DNA of 64,000 nt from Bacteroidales bacterium (GCA_017561885.1 JAFZBF010000020.1:21676-85675), one strand, 5' to 3'. Numbered from the stretch's first letter, positions 23,623 through 32,904 are shown. Made by a program: numbers and translations. The notes: generated by a model from the letters alone, not told the origin.

Positions 23623-24450
23623 TTATGCTATGAAAGACTTGAGGACGGGTACGAAAGAACGTGAAACTGGAACCGAGGCAAGCCCCCCTCCAAGCTGCAG
23701 GACGTAACCGTTGGAGTTTCCTTTGGCGGAGGTGATATTATTCACATTCACCACAAAAGACCGATGGCATTGGAAAACGTTATTAAAAGCCTGCAGATCG
23801 GTCAGTACGGAAGCAAGAGTGGAAAGAATCTCTTTCTTGCCCAGACGTCCGTTATCAAGATAATACACTACTACGTTATTCTTCTGAGCCTCTATATAGA
23901 GCAAATCGTTTAGGGGTATTTGAAGGTTATTTCCTCTGACACGGTTGTCATGTATGGTTACCTGAATGCCCTCCTGTTCTTTCATATTCTTGACAAGCAG
24001 TGCATCCAGTTGCTTTCGCAAATAACTCTGATATGAAAAAGTCGTGGACAAACAGGCATATACCAAGCCTATGGTGATTGTCCAATAAAGCATTTCCAGA
24101 CAAGAATGCCACTCCAGCGGGTATTTGAATACCAGGCAGGCCAGCAGGAAATTGCATAAACCGATAACAAGAATCTCCACGAAAACCGTCAAGGCCTGAT
24201 GCCAGATTCTCCAGGGCTTTGCACGTCTCTGTAATGGAACAGCAATGAAGTAATCCATCGCCATACTGCATACGAACGTTACCAATCCGAACGCCAGACA
24301 AAACAGAAGCTTGTTCCCATCGTATTCGTTGCTCCCGAATGGCTGAAGAATAAACAGTATCAAAAAGACTATTACAAAAGCAAGCAGCGCTTCCTTTGCC
24401 GGACTTCCGCTCAACTCAAACGGGTATTTCTTATTAAGAACCGATCCCAA
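23623..24450 (-). CDS. membrane-bound LytTR-type DNA-binding regulator
   Basis: This 275-residue protein has four membrane helices in residues 20-145 (LLAFVIVFLILFILQPFG, LLFCLAFGLVTFVCSMAM, FVEILVIGLCNFLLACLVF, LEMLYWTITIGLVYACLS). A LytTR domain follows from about residue 175 (LQIPLNDLLYIEAQKNNVVVYYL ... FNNVFQCHRSFVVNVNNI). It has no receiver domain, so it differs from typical LytTR response regulators. Signal sensing would happen in the membrane part. It lies 5 bp after rmuC. The hydrophobic N-terminus and cytoplasmic DNA-binding C-terminus suggest transcription control from the membrane. Confidence 0.88.
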   Translation of the reverse strand: MGSVLNKKYPFELSGSPAKEALLAFVIVFLILFILQPFGSNEYDGNKLLFCLAFGLVTFVCSMAMDYFIAVPLQRRAKPWRIWHQALTVFVEILVIGLCNFLLACLVFKYPLEWHSCLEMLYWTITIGLVYACLSTTFSYQSYLRKQLDALLVKNMKEQEGIQVTIHDNRVRGNNLQIPLNDLLYIEAQKNNVVVYYLDNGRLGKKEILSTLASVLTDLQAFNNVFQCHRSFVVNVNNITSAKGNSNGYVLQLGGGLASVPVSRSFVPVLKSFIA

Positions 24451-24455
24451 CTTTC

Positions 24456-25754
24456 TTATTCCTCTGTCGTGCCGGATGATTTCGGAAGCTGCTTCTTGGC
24501 GCTTGCACGGGCGCCGAGGTCCACAAGATTCTCAGCTGCCTTTATGATGCTCTGACGGCCGGTAGACAACTTGTCATAGGCCTGACGGTAAGATGTCTCG
24601 GCTTTCTCGAGGGATGAGCCGACATCGCCCATATACTTGCTGAAGTCAGCCACACGGTCGAGCAGCATGCGGGCCGTATCGATGATCTTTTCCTGGTTCT
24701 GGGCCTGCTGGGTCTGCGTCCAGGCAATCTGGATCATACGAAGCGCAGCGATCAGGTTCTGCTCCGATGTGATGAACACACCCTTGTTGAAGGCTTCCCT
24801 CCAGAGCATCGGTTCCTCTGTCATCGCAAGTTGGAAAGCCGTCTCGTTGGGCATAAACATAATGACGTACGGAAGGCTTTTGTAAGGAGCCTTGACATAA
24901 CTTGAATAGTTCTTGGATGCGAGTTCCTTGACGTGCTGGTTGACACTCTGCATATGCTTCCTTGCGGCATCCGTACGGGCGGCATCGTCTTCGGCATTGC
25001 AATAATCCAGGAAAGCGGTAAGAGAGACCTTGCTGTCGATAATGACACATTTGTCGTCCGGATAATAGACCACTGCGTCAGGCCTCATGATCTTGCCGGT
25101 ATCCTCATTTTCCAGAGAACTTCCGTCGCTGCCGCGCATTGTGTACTGCAGATCATAATGCTTGTGCTCCTCCAGTCCCTGGCTGTCAAGGAGTTCCTTC
25201 AGGATCATCTCACCCCAGTTGCCCTGGATCTTGGTCTTTGTGGTCATAGCGTTCGCCAGCCTGCCGGCTTCCTGCCCCAGAGACTGCGACTGCTTCATCA
25301 TATCCTCGATAGCCTTCTCCAGCGCCACCTTGTTCCGGTTGCCCTGGTCTCGCGTTTTCTCCACGCTCTCCTGCATATTCTTCAGCGCCTCGTTTAACGG
25401 AGTTATGATGGCATCCATCTTCTCCTGGTTTACCTTCTGGAAAGCCTCTGATTTCTTGTCCAGAACTTCTCCCGCAAGGGCCGAGAACTGCTGCTCCACC
25501 ACCCGTTTCTGATCCTCCCAGGACTGCTTCGTCTCGGCCATCTGCCGTTCGAGAGCCTTGGTAATGCTCTCGTGACTTTCCTTGAGAGCAGCGATCTGGC
25601 TTTCGTGGCTCTTCTCCATGGCCTCTTTCGTCGCATCAAAAGTGCTCTGTTTCGCCGTCATTTCGTGTCTCAGGGAATTGTTGCGGATGACAAGGAAAAT
25701 GACTGCAATGCAGGCTAAAAGGGCGATAGCGGCTGGGATTATGATTATCTCCAT
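24456..25754 (-). CDS. rmuC: DNA recombination protein RmuC
   Basis: This 432-residue protein has an N-terminal membrane anchor (IIIIPAAIALLACIAVIFLVI) and a long coiled coil from about residue 30 to 170. The RmuC nuclease-like domain follows (IQGNWGEMILKELLDSQGL, DAVVYYPDDKCVIIDSKVSLTAFLDY, YVIMFMPNETAF). RmuC limits inversions at short repeats in E. coli. The stop lies 5 bp before the LytTR start on the same strand. Confidence 0.94.
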   Translation of the reverse strand: MEIIIIPAAIALLACIAVIFLVIRNNSLRHEMTAKQSTFDATKEAMEKSHESQIAALKESHESITKALERQMAETKQSWEDQKRVVEQQFSALAGEVLDKKSEAFQKVNQEKMDAIITPLNEALKNMQESVEKTRDQGNRNKVALEKAIEDMMKQSQSLGQEAGRLANAMTTKTKIQGNWGEMILKELLDSQGLEEHKHYDLQYTMRGSDGSSLENEDTGKIMRPDAVVYYPDDKCVIIDSKVSLTAFLDYCNAEDDAARTDAARKHMQSVNQHVKELASKNYSSYVKAPYKSLPYVIMFMPNETAFQLAMTEEPMLWREAFNKGVFITSEQNLIAALRMIQIAWTQTQQAQNQEKIIDTARMLLDRVADFSKYMGDVGSSLEKAETSYRQAYDKLSTGRQSIIKAAENLVDLGARASAKKQLPKSSGTTEE

Positions 25755-25794
25755 CGAGGGCTGTTTTATGTCAGTAAAATTAGCTAATTATTTG

Positions 25795-25802
25795 TACATT
25801 TG
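25795..25802 (+). promoter_or_regulatory. candidate -7 element for the GH2 gene
   Basis: TACATTTG matches TAnnTTTG and ends 26 bp before the GH2 ATG. The upstream sequence (TTAG, then AATTATTTG) resembles that of the GH43 promoter region at 6281-6304, so the two carbohydrate genes might share control. No clear -33 TTTG is seen. Confidence 0.4.
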
Positions 25803-25828
25803 GCCTAAATAATCTAAAACAAAATCTG

Positions 25829-27646
25829 ATGCGTAATTTCTTACTGTACCTCGCAGCAGCCTGCTGCGTTATCTTCTCAGCCAGTTCTTGTAAAGACAAA
25901 GCAGTCGAATATGACTGGCAGCCCGCCGGCGACAAGATTATGACCGAATGGGGCGAGAACCTCAAGGTAGCCGACGTATACGGCGAGTATCCCAGGCCCC
26001 AGATGGTAAGGGAGAAATGGACCAGCCTGAACGGCCTCTGGAATTACAAGACCGACCACAGTGAAGGTATGATACTCGTGCCGTTCGCAATCGAGTCAGC
26101 CCTTTCTGGCGTAGGGCAGACACTCGAACAGAATGAGAAACTAATCTATACCAGAGAATTCAAACTGAGCGGCAAGGACCTTAAAGGCAGGGTTCTGCTT
26201 CATGCAGGAGCCATCGACCAGGATGCCGTCATATTCATCAACGACCAGGAAGTGGCCCGCCACACAGGAGGCTATACTTCATTCTCTGCTGACATAACCG
26301 ATGCGGCAAAGAAAGGCATCAATACTATAAGGGTGGAAGTCGTCGACAATACCGATGCCGGCTATATGGCTACAGGCAAGCAAGTGCGCAGACCCCGCAG
26401 CATATGGTATACTTCCGTATCAGGTATCTGGCAGACAATCTGGCTTGAGCCTGTTCCCCAAAACTACATCAAGGACCTTACGATCATTCCGAACATCGAC
26501 GCCTCGACACTGATCGTAGCAGCTGAGCTGCAGGATAATGAAGGTGAATTGTTCATAGAACTGCTCGCTGAAGGAAAAGTCGTGTCTTCAGTCACTATTC
26601 CGGCTGATGACCCGGCCATTATGATGGAGGTGGAAAACCAGCATCTGTGGACTCCGGACGATCCTTTCCTCTATGACCTGAACATAGAACTGCGCAAGAA
26701 CGGCAAGACGGTCGACAAGGTCCGCAGCTATACAGCCATGCGCAAGATTTCCAAGGCTGCCGACGAGAACGGCATCCTGAGGGCCCAGCTCAACAACAAG
26801 GACATCTTCATGATGGGCCCGCTCGACCAAGGCTGGTGGCCTGACGGACTGTACACCGCACCGAACGACGAGGCTCTCAAGTTCGATATCCAGCGGACAA
26901 AGGACCTCGGATTCAACACCATCCGCAAACACGTGAAGGTCGAACCTGACCGCTGGTACTACTGGTGCGACAAGCTCGGAATGCTGGTATGGCAGGATAT
27001 GCCCAGCGGCGACCGCCGCGGCACCAACTGGAGCGGCCAGTGGCAGTTCCTGGAGACCGACCCCCAGGTACGCAGCGAAGAATCGATGGCAAATTATTAT
27101 CACGAGTGGGGTGAAATCATGAATCAGCTCAAGAACCATCCTTGTATTGTCGTTTGGGTTCCTTTCAATGAGGCGTGGGGCCAATCAAGGTCTGTCGAAG
27201 TGGCTGCCTGGACTGCCGCCACCGATCCTTTCCGTCTCGTGAACACCGCCAGCGGAGGAAACCACTTCCGCACAGGCGACATCATAGACCAGCACCATTA
27301 TCCGGAGCCGAAGATGACATTCTACGAGCCCGGCTATGTCAATGTACTTGGCGAATACGGTGGAATCGGCTATCCGATTTCCGGTCACCTCTGGGATGAG
27401 GGCAGCAACCGCAACTGGGGCTATGTCAGCTTCGACCAGACTGATGTCGTTACCAATACTTATGTGGAATATGCCCGGATGATGCTCGACCTCGTACCGA
27501 AAGGATTCTCGGCAGCCATCTACACCCAGACAACTGACGTCGAATCAGAAGTCAACGGCCTGTTCACTTACGACCGCAAGATCCTGAAGATGGACGAAGC
27601 CAAGGTACGCGAGGCCAACCAGGCTCTATGCAGAAGTCTCGATTAG
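25829..27646 (+). CDS. GH2 family beta-glycosidase, lipoprotein
   Basis: This 605-residue lipoprotein (FSASSC, Cys21) has the GH2 order: a jelly-roll sugar-binding domain (LNGLWNYKTD ... FINDQEVARHTGGYTSFSADIT), an Ig-like domain and a TIM barrel. The acid/base is Glu448 (VPFNEAWGQ) and the nucleophile Glu509 (NVLGEYGGIG). At about 600 residues it is shorter than LacZ-type GH2 enzymes and closest in size to the compact Bacteroidetes beta-galactosidase/glucuronidase-like forms. Substrate unknown. It is monocistronic, ending at a strong terminator. Confidence 0.9.
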   Translation: MRNFLLYLAAACCVIFSASSCKDKAVEYDWQPAGDKIMTEWGENLKVADVYGEYPRPQMVREKWTSLNGLWNYKTDHSEGMILVPFAIESALSGVGQTLEQNEKLIYTREFKLSGKDLKGRVLLHAGAIDQDAVIFINDQEVARHTGGYTSFSADITDAAKKGINTIRVEVVDNTDAGYMATGKQVRRPRSIWYTSVSGIWQTIWLEPVPQNYIKDLTIIPNIDASTLIVAAELQDNEGELFIELLAEGKVVSSVTIPADDPAIMMEVENQHLWTPDDPFLYDLNIELRKNGKTVDKVRSYTAMRKISKAADENGILRAQLNNKDIFMMGPLDQGWWPDGLYTAPNDEALKFDIQRTKDLGFNTIRKHVKVEPDRWYYWCDKLGMLVWQDMPSGDRRGTNWSGQWQFLETDPQVRSEESMANYYHEWGEIMNQLKNHPCIVVWVPFNEAWGQSRSVEVAAWTAATDPFRLVNTASGGNHFRTGDIIDQHHYPEPKMTFYEPGYVNVLGEYGGIGYPISGHLWDEGSNRNWGYVSFDQTDVVTNTYVEYARMMLDLVPKGFSAAIYTQTTDVESEVNGLFTYDRKILKMDEAKVREANQALCRSLD

Positions 27647-27665
27647 TCATCAAGTGTGATATGAC

Positions 27666-27700
27666 AAAGAAAGCCGGCTGAATCTCAGCCGGCTTTCTTT
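27666..27700. terminator. bidirectional intrinsic terminator
   Basis: AAAGAAAGCCGGCTGA (27666-27681) pairs with TCAGCCGGCTTTCTTT (27685-27700) across a 3-nt loop, a 16-bp perfect stem with T-rich tails on both strands. It separates the GH2 gene from the convergent isomerase-like gene. Confidence 0.9.
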
Positions 27701-27716
27701 ATGTCAGATACTTGAC

Positions 27717-28562
27717 TTATTTCGTAGCGTCCAGCACGCCGCGGAGATAACCGATTGACTCGGCAACGCCGGGCTGGGGATCGCGCCTGTTCTTCTCGTA
27801 CTCCATAGAAACTACGCCCTGATAGTTGATCTGGCGCAGAGCCTTGATGATGCCCACAAGGTCCATCTGGCCGCGTCCGCATTCCCATGTCTGGCCTTCC
27901 TTGGTAGGGGCGGTCTCGTCCTTGATGTGGATGTCCATGATCCAGTCCTTGTATTCAAGGATGTCGGCGACTACGTCATATCCTGAACGGAAAGTATGGC
28001 CGAGGTCCATGCAGCAGCCTATGCCGAGATTCACGTCACCAACCTTCTCCACGATAGTGCGGATGTCAGGGAATGCAGCTCCGTCCGGGCCGTGGGTATG
28101 GATGGCGACCTTTATACCGGTCTCCTTTACCTTGGCGATAGTATAGTCCAGCAGTTCGTAGTTGGGAACGCCGATGAACCATTTTGCACCGTAGCGTTTG
28201 GCATAATCGAAAGCCTGGTCGACCTGAGCCTCGCTGCGCATATAGATGGGGCCGAGGGTGTAGCCTTCGACATCATATTTGGCGCAGAGTTCCTTGAAGG
28301 CGATCATATCTTCCTCCTTTGTGTCGAGGGGAAGCCATTTGTCCTTGACAGACAGATAGTGGACGCCCATATTCTGCAGGAACTGCAGAGTCTGTTCGAT
28401 GTCATACAACAGATAGGAATAGCCGGCGGCACCGAGCTTGATGTCGTTGGATCCTCTGGTGGCCGGGTCGAAAGGGACGGATTCAGTCTTCTGGCCGCTG
28501 CAGCCTGCGAGCGACAGTGACAGCACGGCTATCGTCGCCAGGAAAAGAGATATTTTTTTCAT
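27717..28562 (-). CDS. sugar phosphate isomerase/epimerase-like TIM-barrel lipoprotein
   Basis: This 281-residue protein has a lipobox (SLAGCSG) and an AP-endonuclease-2/xylose isomerase-like TIM barrel. Typical strands and metal-site regions are VKVAIHTHGPDG, VNLGIGCCMDLGHTFRSG, WIMDIHIKDETAPTKEG and VVSMEYEKNRRDP. Members are often found in Bacteroidetes carbohydrate loci as secreted epimerases or isomerases of unknown substrate. It is in the same direction as the antiporter gene, 47 bp apart, and ends at the shared terminator. Confidence 0.8.
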   Translation of the reverse strand: MKKISLFLATIAVLSLSLAGCSGQKTESVPFDPATRGSNDIKLGAAGYSYLLYDIEQTLQFLQNMGVHYLSVKDKWLPLDTKEEDMIAFKELCAKYDVEGYTLGPIYMRSEAQVDQAFDYAKRYGAKWFIGVPNYELLDYTIAKVKETGIKVAIHTHGPDGAAFPDIRTIVEKVGDVNLGIGCCMDLGHTFRSGYDVVADILEYKDWIMDIHIKDETAPTKEGQTWECGRGQMDLVGIIKALRQINYQGVVSMEYEKNRRDPQPGVAESIGYLRGVLDATK

Positions 28563-28609
28563 AGTGGACAGTATTATAGTTTATGTTTCGTAAAAGCAGT
28601 ACAAGTTCA

Positions 28610-29581
28610 TTACATCCTTGCGATAGTAACGATATAAGCAGCGTATAGCAGAAGCAGGATGACTCCGTCGCCCCTGTCCAGAGTATTCCTCTTGAAGAAG
28701 AACGAGGTGAGCCAGAGAATAATGATGCTGACCGGAAGCAGCATCAGGCTGAGGAAGCTCTGATTGTTGATGTTCAGAGGGATAACAGTGCCGCTTACTC
28801 CGAGTATCAGCAGGATGTTGGAGATATTCGAGCCCAGGATGTTGCCCAGCGCCAGCTGGTTGTTCTTCTTCGCTGCGGCAATGATGCAGGTGGCCAGCTC
28901 GGGCAGCGAAGTGCCGACAGCCATCATGGAGATAGCTATCATCGAGTCGGAAACTCCGAGAGCCTTGGCGATGCTGGTTCCGGAATCTACGAAGATATTA
29001 CCCCCGAGCACCAGAAGTCCGAGTCCGATGACAATCATCGCAATCGACTTGAACAGGCCCATAGGCTTTTCCTTCGGCTCATCGGGCACCTCGCAGGAAG
29101 GGCCTTCAGAAGCCTTGTCCTGCTTGAAGTTGAGCCACATATAACCTATAAAGAGAAGCAGTAGGAATATGGCCTCGGGGCGAACGATCTTGTTGGCAGA
29201 GCTCTTCCAGATAAAGGTGTCGAGGGCGAACAGGGCCAGCAGGAGAGAAACGCCGAAAGTGATGGGAATATCCCTGCGGAGATTCTGCCTGGTGAACGCG
29301 ATGGGGGATATGATGGCCGTTATGCCCAGAATCAGCAGGGTGTTGGCCATATTGGAACCCGCGACGTTGCCGATCGCTATGTCGGCATTGCCCTTGAGGG
29401 CGGCGAAGAAACTGACGGCCAGTTCAGGCATCGATGTTCCGATACCGACTATCGTCGCACCGATGACATATTCTGAGATGCCGCTGCGTTTCGCTATGGA
29501 CACAGAACCGTCCACAAGCCAGTTTGCGCCCAGTACTACGAAGGCGATTCCGGCAATGAAGAATACTATGTCCAAAAACAT
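28610..29581 (-). CDS. calcium/sodium antiporter family protein (CaCA, YrbG-like)
   Basis: This 323-residue membrane protein has about ten helices in two homologous halves. Each half carries the alpha-repeat: residues about 40-85 (GIGTSMPELAVSFFAALKGNADIAIGNVAGSNMANTLLILG) and about 205-245 (AVGTSLPELATCIIAAAKKNNQLALGNILGSNISNILLILG). These hold the ion-binding Glu residues in the two PEL motifs. A hydrophilic central loop (residues about 155-175, KQDKASEGPSCEVPDEPKEKP) is cytoplasmic. It exchanges Na+ or H+ for Ca2+. It follows carB by 12 bp. Confidence 0.93.
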   Translation of the reverse strand: MFLDIVFFIAGIAFVVLGANWLVDGSVSIAKRSGISEYVIGATIVGIGTSMPELAVSFFAALKGNADIAIGNVAGSNMANTLLILGITAIISPIAFTRQNLRRDIPITFGVSLLLALFALDTFIWKSSANKIVRPEAIFLLLLFIGYMWLNFKQDKASEGPSCEVPDEPKEKPMGLFKSIAMIVIGLGLLVLGGNIFVDSGTSIAKALGVSDSMIAISMMAVGTSLPELATCIIAAAKKNNQLALGNILGSNISNILLILGVSGTVIPLNINNQSFLSLMLLPVSIIILWLTSFFFKRNTLDRGDGVILLLLYAAYIVTIARM

Positions 29582-29593
29582 CCTGTTACGCTA

Positions 29594-32500
29594 TTAATAT
29601 TCATCCCACGACTTGATCTGGATGTCATCGATCGACATATTGCAGAATGCCGTGATGAATGCAGAGGCAAGCCTCGGGTTAGTGATCAGAGGTATGTTGA
29701 AGTCTATCGCCGCGCGGCGGATCTTGTAGCCGTTGCTCAGCTCGTGCTGCGAGAGGTTCTTCGGGATGTTGATCACGAGGTCGATCTGCTTGTCGTGAAT
29801 CATCTGGAGAGCCTCGGGACAGTCGCCGGTCTCGCTGGGCCACAATACCCTGTGTGCGGGAATACCGTTCTCGATGCAGTACTTGTATGTTCCGCCGGTA
29901 GCGTAGATTTCATAGCCGTGCACGATCAGGTCGCGTGAGGCCTTCAGCATCTGTGCCTTCTGCTCGCCGGTACCGCTGGAGATGAGGATGCGCTTCTTGG
30001 GAATGGTGTAGCCCACGGCCAGCATCGACTTGAGGATCGCCTCGTCGGTGTTGTCGCCGATGCAGCCTACCTCACCGGTAGAAGACATGTCGACACCCAG
30101 CACGGGGTCTGCCTTCTGCAGACGGTTGAACGAGAACTGGGATGCCTTGATGCCTACATAGTCGAGGTCGAAGGCGCTCTTCTGGGGAGCCTCGACCTTC
30201 TCGCCGATCATTACCTTGGTGGCAAGTTCGATGAGGTTTATCTTGAGGACCTTCGACGCGAACGGGAAGCTGCGTGAAGCTCGCAGGTTGCATTCGATCA
30301 CCTTGATCTCGTTGTCTCTTGCGAGGAACTGGATGTTGAACGGGCCGCTGATGCAGAGAGCCTCTGCAATCTTGCGGGCGATTTTCTTGATACGGCGTGC
30401 AGTCTCGACGTACAGTTTCTGCGGCGGGAACTGGATGGTGGCGTCACCGGAGTGTACGCCGGCATACTCGATGTGCTCTGAGATGGCGTATGCAAGCACT
30501 TCGCCCTTCGAAGCCACTGCGTCGAATTCTATCTCCTTGGCGTGCTGGATGAACGAACTTACAACAACCGGGTGCTTCTTGGACACTTCGCTGGCAAGCT
30601 TGAGGAACTCTATGAGCTCGCCGTCGTTAGAACATACGTTCATTGCGGCGCCTGAAAGCACGTATGAAGGACGAACGAGGACAGGGTAGCCGACCGACTT
30701 GACGAAGTCCTTGAGTTCGTCCATAGACGAAAGCTCCTTCCAGGCAGGCTGGTCCACGCCGATACGGTCGAGCATCGCCGAGAACTTGTGCCTGTCTTCA
30801 GCGTTGTCGATCATCTCTGCGGAAGTGCCGAGAATCTTGACGTGACCCTGGTTCTTCATCCTGAGGGCCAGGTTGTTCGGAATCTGTCCGCCCACCGATA
30901 CCACAACTCCGTGAGGATTCTCGAGCTCGTAGATGTCGAGCACTCTTTCGAACGTTAGCTCGTCGAAATAGAGGCGGTCGCACATATCGTAGTCGGTAGA
31001 TACGGTCTCGGGATTATAGTTGATCATGATACCCGTGTAGCCTGCCTTGCGGATGGTGTTGAGGGCGTTGACGCTGCACCAGTCGAACTCTACTGAAGAG
31101 CCGATGCGGTAAGCTCCCGAGCCGAGCACGATGATGGAGTTGCTGCCGTTGTCGAAGCTTATGTCGCTGTGGTCGGAACCATATGTAACATACAGGTAAT
31201 TGGCCTTGTCAGGGTCATCTGAAGCAAATGTGGTGATTCTTTTGACGAACGGCACCAGACCGCGTGCCTTGCGATAGTCGCGGGCTTTGTCAGAAGCCTC
31301 GTCCATATCGATCTTGTCCTTGTATACGAGCCTGCCGATCTGGAAATCTGAGAAACCGTCGAGTTTCGCCTTGCGGAGCAACTCGTCCGGCATATCCTCG
31401 AGGCGGTCGTATTTTTCTATCTCACGGGAGGTCTCCACAATGCCGTAGAGCTTGTTCAGGAACCACTTGTCAATCTTGGTGAGGTCGTAAATCTGGTCGA
31501 TGGTGTATCCTTTCTGGAAGGCCTTGGAGATTACGAAAATACGGTTGTCGGTGGGGTTCTTGAGGGCCTCGTCGATGTTCGGAACCGTTATTTCCTTGTT
31601 GGCTACGAATCCGTGTGCGCCCTGTCCGATCATACGCAGGCCTTTCTGGATAGTCTCCTCGAAGTTCTTGCCTATGGACATCACCTCACCGACAGACTTC
31701 ATGCTGCTGCCGATTTCGCGGCTCACACCGTGGAACTTGCTGAGGTCCCAGCGGGGAATCTTGCAGACTATGTAGTCGATGGAAGGCTGATATATCTTGT
31801 CTGAAGCAGGATTGTTAAGGTCGGTCAGAGAATAGCCGAGTGCTATCTTGGCGGCAACGAAGGCGAGGGGATAACCTGTGGCCTTCGAAGCGAGAGCAGA
31901 AGAACGGCTCAGGCGGGCGTTGATTTCGATGACGCGGTAATCCTCGCCGTTGGGCTCGTATGCGAACTGGATGTTGCACTCACCGACAATGCCGATATGC
32001 TCGACAATCTTGAGGGCGAGTCCTGTGAGGAGCTCGCGGTCGTGGTCGTTAAGGCTCTGGCAGGGAGAAACCACGATACTTTCACCGGTATGGATGCCCA
32101 GCGGGTCGAAGTTCTCCATCTCGCAGATGGTAGTCGCATTGCCGTAGGCGTCGCGGACCACCTCGAATTCAATCTCCTTCCATCCCTTGAGTGATTTCTC
32201 CACGAGCACCTGGGGAGAGTAGGAGAAGGATTTTTCCGCAAGGGTGTTGAGTTCATCCTCATTGTCGCAGAAACCGCTGCCCAGACCTCCGAGCGCATAT
32301 GCTGCACGGAGGATCACCGGATAACCCACTTCCGCGGCTGCCCTGCGTGCATCTTCGATGCTTTCTACAGCCTCGCTGCGGATGATCTTTATGTCAATCT
32401 CTTCCATCCTCTTGTTGAAGAGCTCGCGGTCCTCGGTGTCGATTATCGACTGGACAGGAGTTCCGAGAACTTTCACGTTATATTTCTCGAGCACTCCGCT

Positions 32501-32809
32501 GTTGAAGAGAGCGACGCCGCAGTTGAGGGCGGTCTGTCCGCCGTAGGCGAGAAGGATGCCCTGAGGGCGTTCCTTAGCGATCACTTTTTCCACAAAATAA
32601 GGTGTTACGGGAAGAAAATAAATCTTGTCAGCAACACCTTCGGAAGTTTGTACGGTAGCAATGTTAGGGTTTATCAGAACTGTCTTGATTCCCTCGGAAC
32701 GCATGGCCTTCAGGGCCTGGCTGCCGGAGTAATCGAATTCGCCGGCTTCGCCGATCTTCAGGGCTCCGGACCCCAATATCAATACTTTGTCAAAAGAGAT
32801 TGTTTTCAA
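29594..32809 (-). CDS. carB: carbamoyl-phosphate synthase large chain
   Basis: This protein of about 1071 residues has two ATP-grasp halves (VLILGSGALKIGEAGEFDYSG at the start; IIVLGSGAYRIGSSVEFDW opening the second) and a C-terminal MGS-like allosteric domain (ISSGTGEQKAQMLKASRDL...). It makes carbamoyl phosphate for pyrimidines and arginine from glutamine-derived ammonia; carA is not in the window. I start at a TTG at 32809 because GGAGGT lies 7 bp upstream, the family begins near here, and a well-formed promoter at 32839-32870 lies downstream of the only ATG (32869). It is followed closely by the antiporter gene. Confidence 0.95.
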   Translation of the reverse strand: MKTISFDKVLILGSGALKIGEAGEFDYSGSQALKAMRSEGIKTVLINPNIATVQTSEGVADKIYFLPVTPYFVEKVIAKERPQGILLAYGGQTALNCGVALFNSGVLEKYNVKVLGTPVQSIIDTEDRELFNKRMEEIDIKIIRSEAVESIEDARRAAAEVGYPVILRAAYALGGLGSGFCDNEDELNTLAEKSFSYSPQVLVEKSLKGWKEIEFEVVRDAYGNATTICEMENFDPLGIHTGESIVVSPCQSLNDHDRELLTGLALKIVEHIGIVGECNIQFAYEPNGEDYRVIEINARLSRSSALASKATGYPLAFVAAKIALGYSLTDLNNPASDKIYQPSIDYIVCKIPRWDLSKFHGVSREIGSSMKSVGEVMSIGKNFEETIQKGLRMIGQGAHGFVANKEITVPNIDEALKNPTDNRIFVISKAFQKGYTIDQIYDLTKIDKWFLNKLYGIVETSREIEKYDRLEDMPDELLRKAKLDGFSDFQIGRLVYKDKIDMDEASDKARDYRKARGLVPFVKRITTFASDDPDKANYLYVTYGSDHSDISFDNGSNSIIVLGSGAYRIGSSVEFDWCSVNALNTIRKAGYTGIMINYNPETVSTDYDMCDRLYFDELTFERVLDIYELENPHGVVVSVGGQIPNNLALRMKNQGHVKILGTSAEMIDNAEDRHKFSAMLDRIGVDQPAWKELSSMDELKDFVKSVGYPVLVRPSYVLSGAAMNVCSNDGELIEFLKLASEVSKKHPVVVSSFIQHAKEIEFDAVASKGEVLAYAISEHIEYAGVHSGDATIQFPPQKLYVETARRIKKIARKIAEALCISGPFNIQFLARDNEIKVIECNLRASRSFPFASKVLKINLIELATKVMIGEKVEAPQKSAFDLDYVGIKASQFSFNRLQKADPVLGVDMSSTGEVGCIGDNTDEAILKSMLAVGYTIPKKRILISSGTGEQKAQMLKASRDLIVHGYEIYATGGTYKYCIENGIPAHRVLWPSETGDCPEALQMIHDKQIDLVINIPKNLSQHELSNGYKIRRAAIDFNIPLITNPRLASAFITAFCNMSIDDIQIKSWDEY

Positions 32810-32816
32810 TGGAAAG

Positions 32817-32822
32817 ACCTCC
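32817..32822 (-). promoter_or_regulatory. ribosome binding site that supports the carB TTG start
   Basis: On the minus strand this is GGAGGT, 7 bp before TTG at 32809. Shine-Dalgarno sites are uncommon in Bacteroidetes, so a perfect one next to a non-ATG start is informative. It decides the start against ATG 32869. Confidence 0.6.
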
Positions 32823-32838
32823 AGTAATATGATTCGGG

Positions 32839-32870
32839 CAAAAGTACTTCTTTCAGTTTTTTTGTGCAAA
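32839..32870 (-). promoter_or_regulatory. carB promoter, Bacteroidetes type
   Basis: On the minus strand a -33 TTTG (32870-32867), a 20-nt spacer and a -7 TACTTTTG (32846-32839) match the consensus closely. Transcription would begin near 32835, giving a leader of about 26 nt to the TTG start. The -33 element overlaps the T-run of the upstream ispG terminator. Confidence 0.65.
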
Positions 32871-32904
32871 AAAATAAGGGTCTGTTTATCAACAAGCCCT
32901 TATT
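32868..32904 (-). terminator. terminator of the ligA-ispG operon
   Basis: CCCTTATT (32897-32904) pairs with AATAAGGG (32873-32880). On the minus strand the hairpin is followed by T7 (32874-32868). The hairpin spans the ispG stop codon (32889-32891), which lies in its loop. Confidence 0.7.

Noticed and set aside
32810..32869. ATG start of carB at 32869
   Set aside because: The added 20 residues are not family-like and the promoter found at 32839-32870 would start RNA downstream of that ATG.
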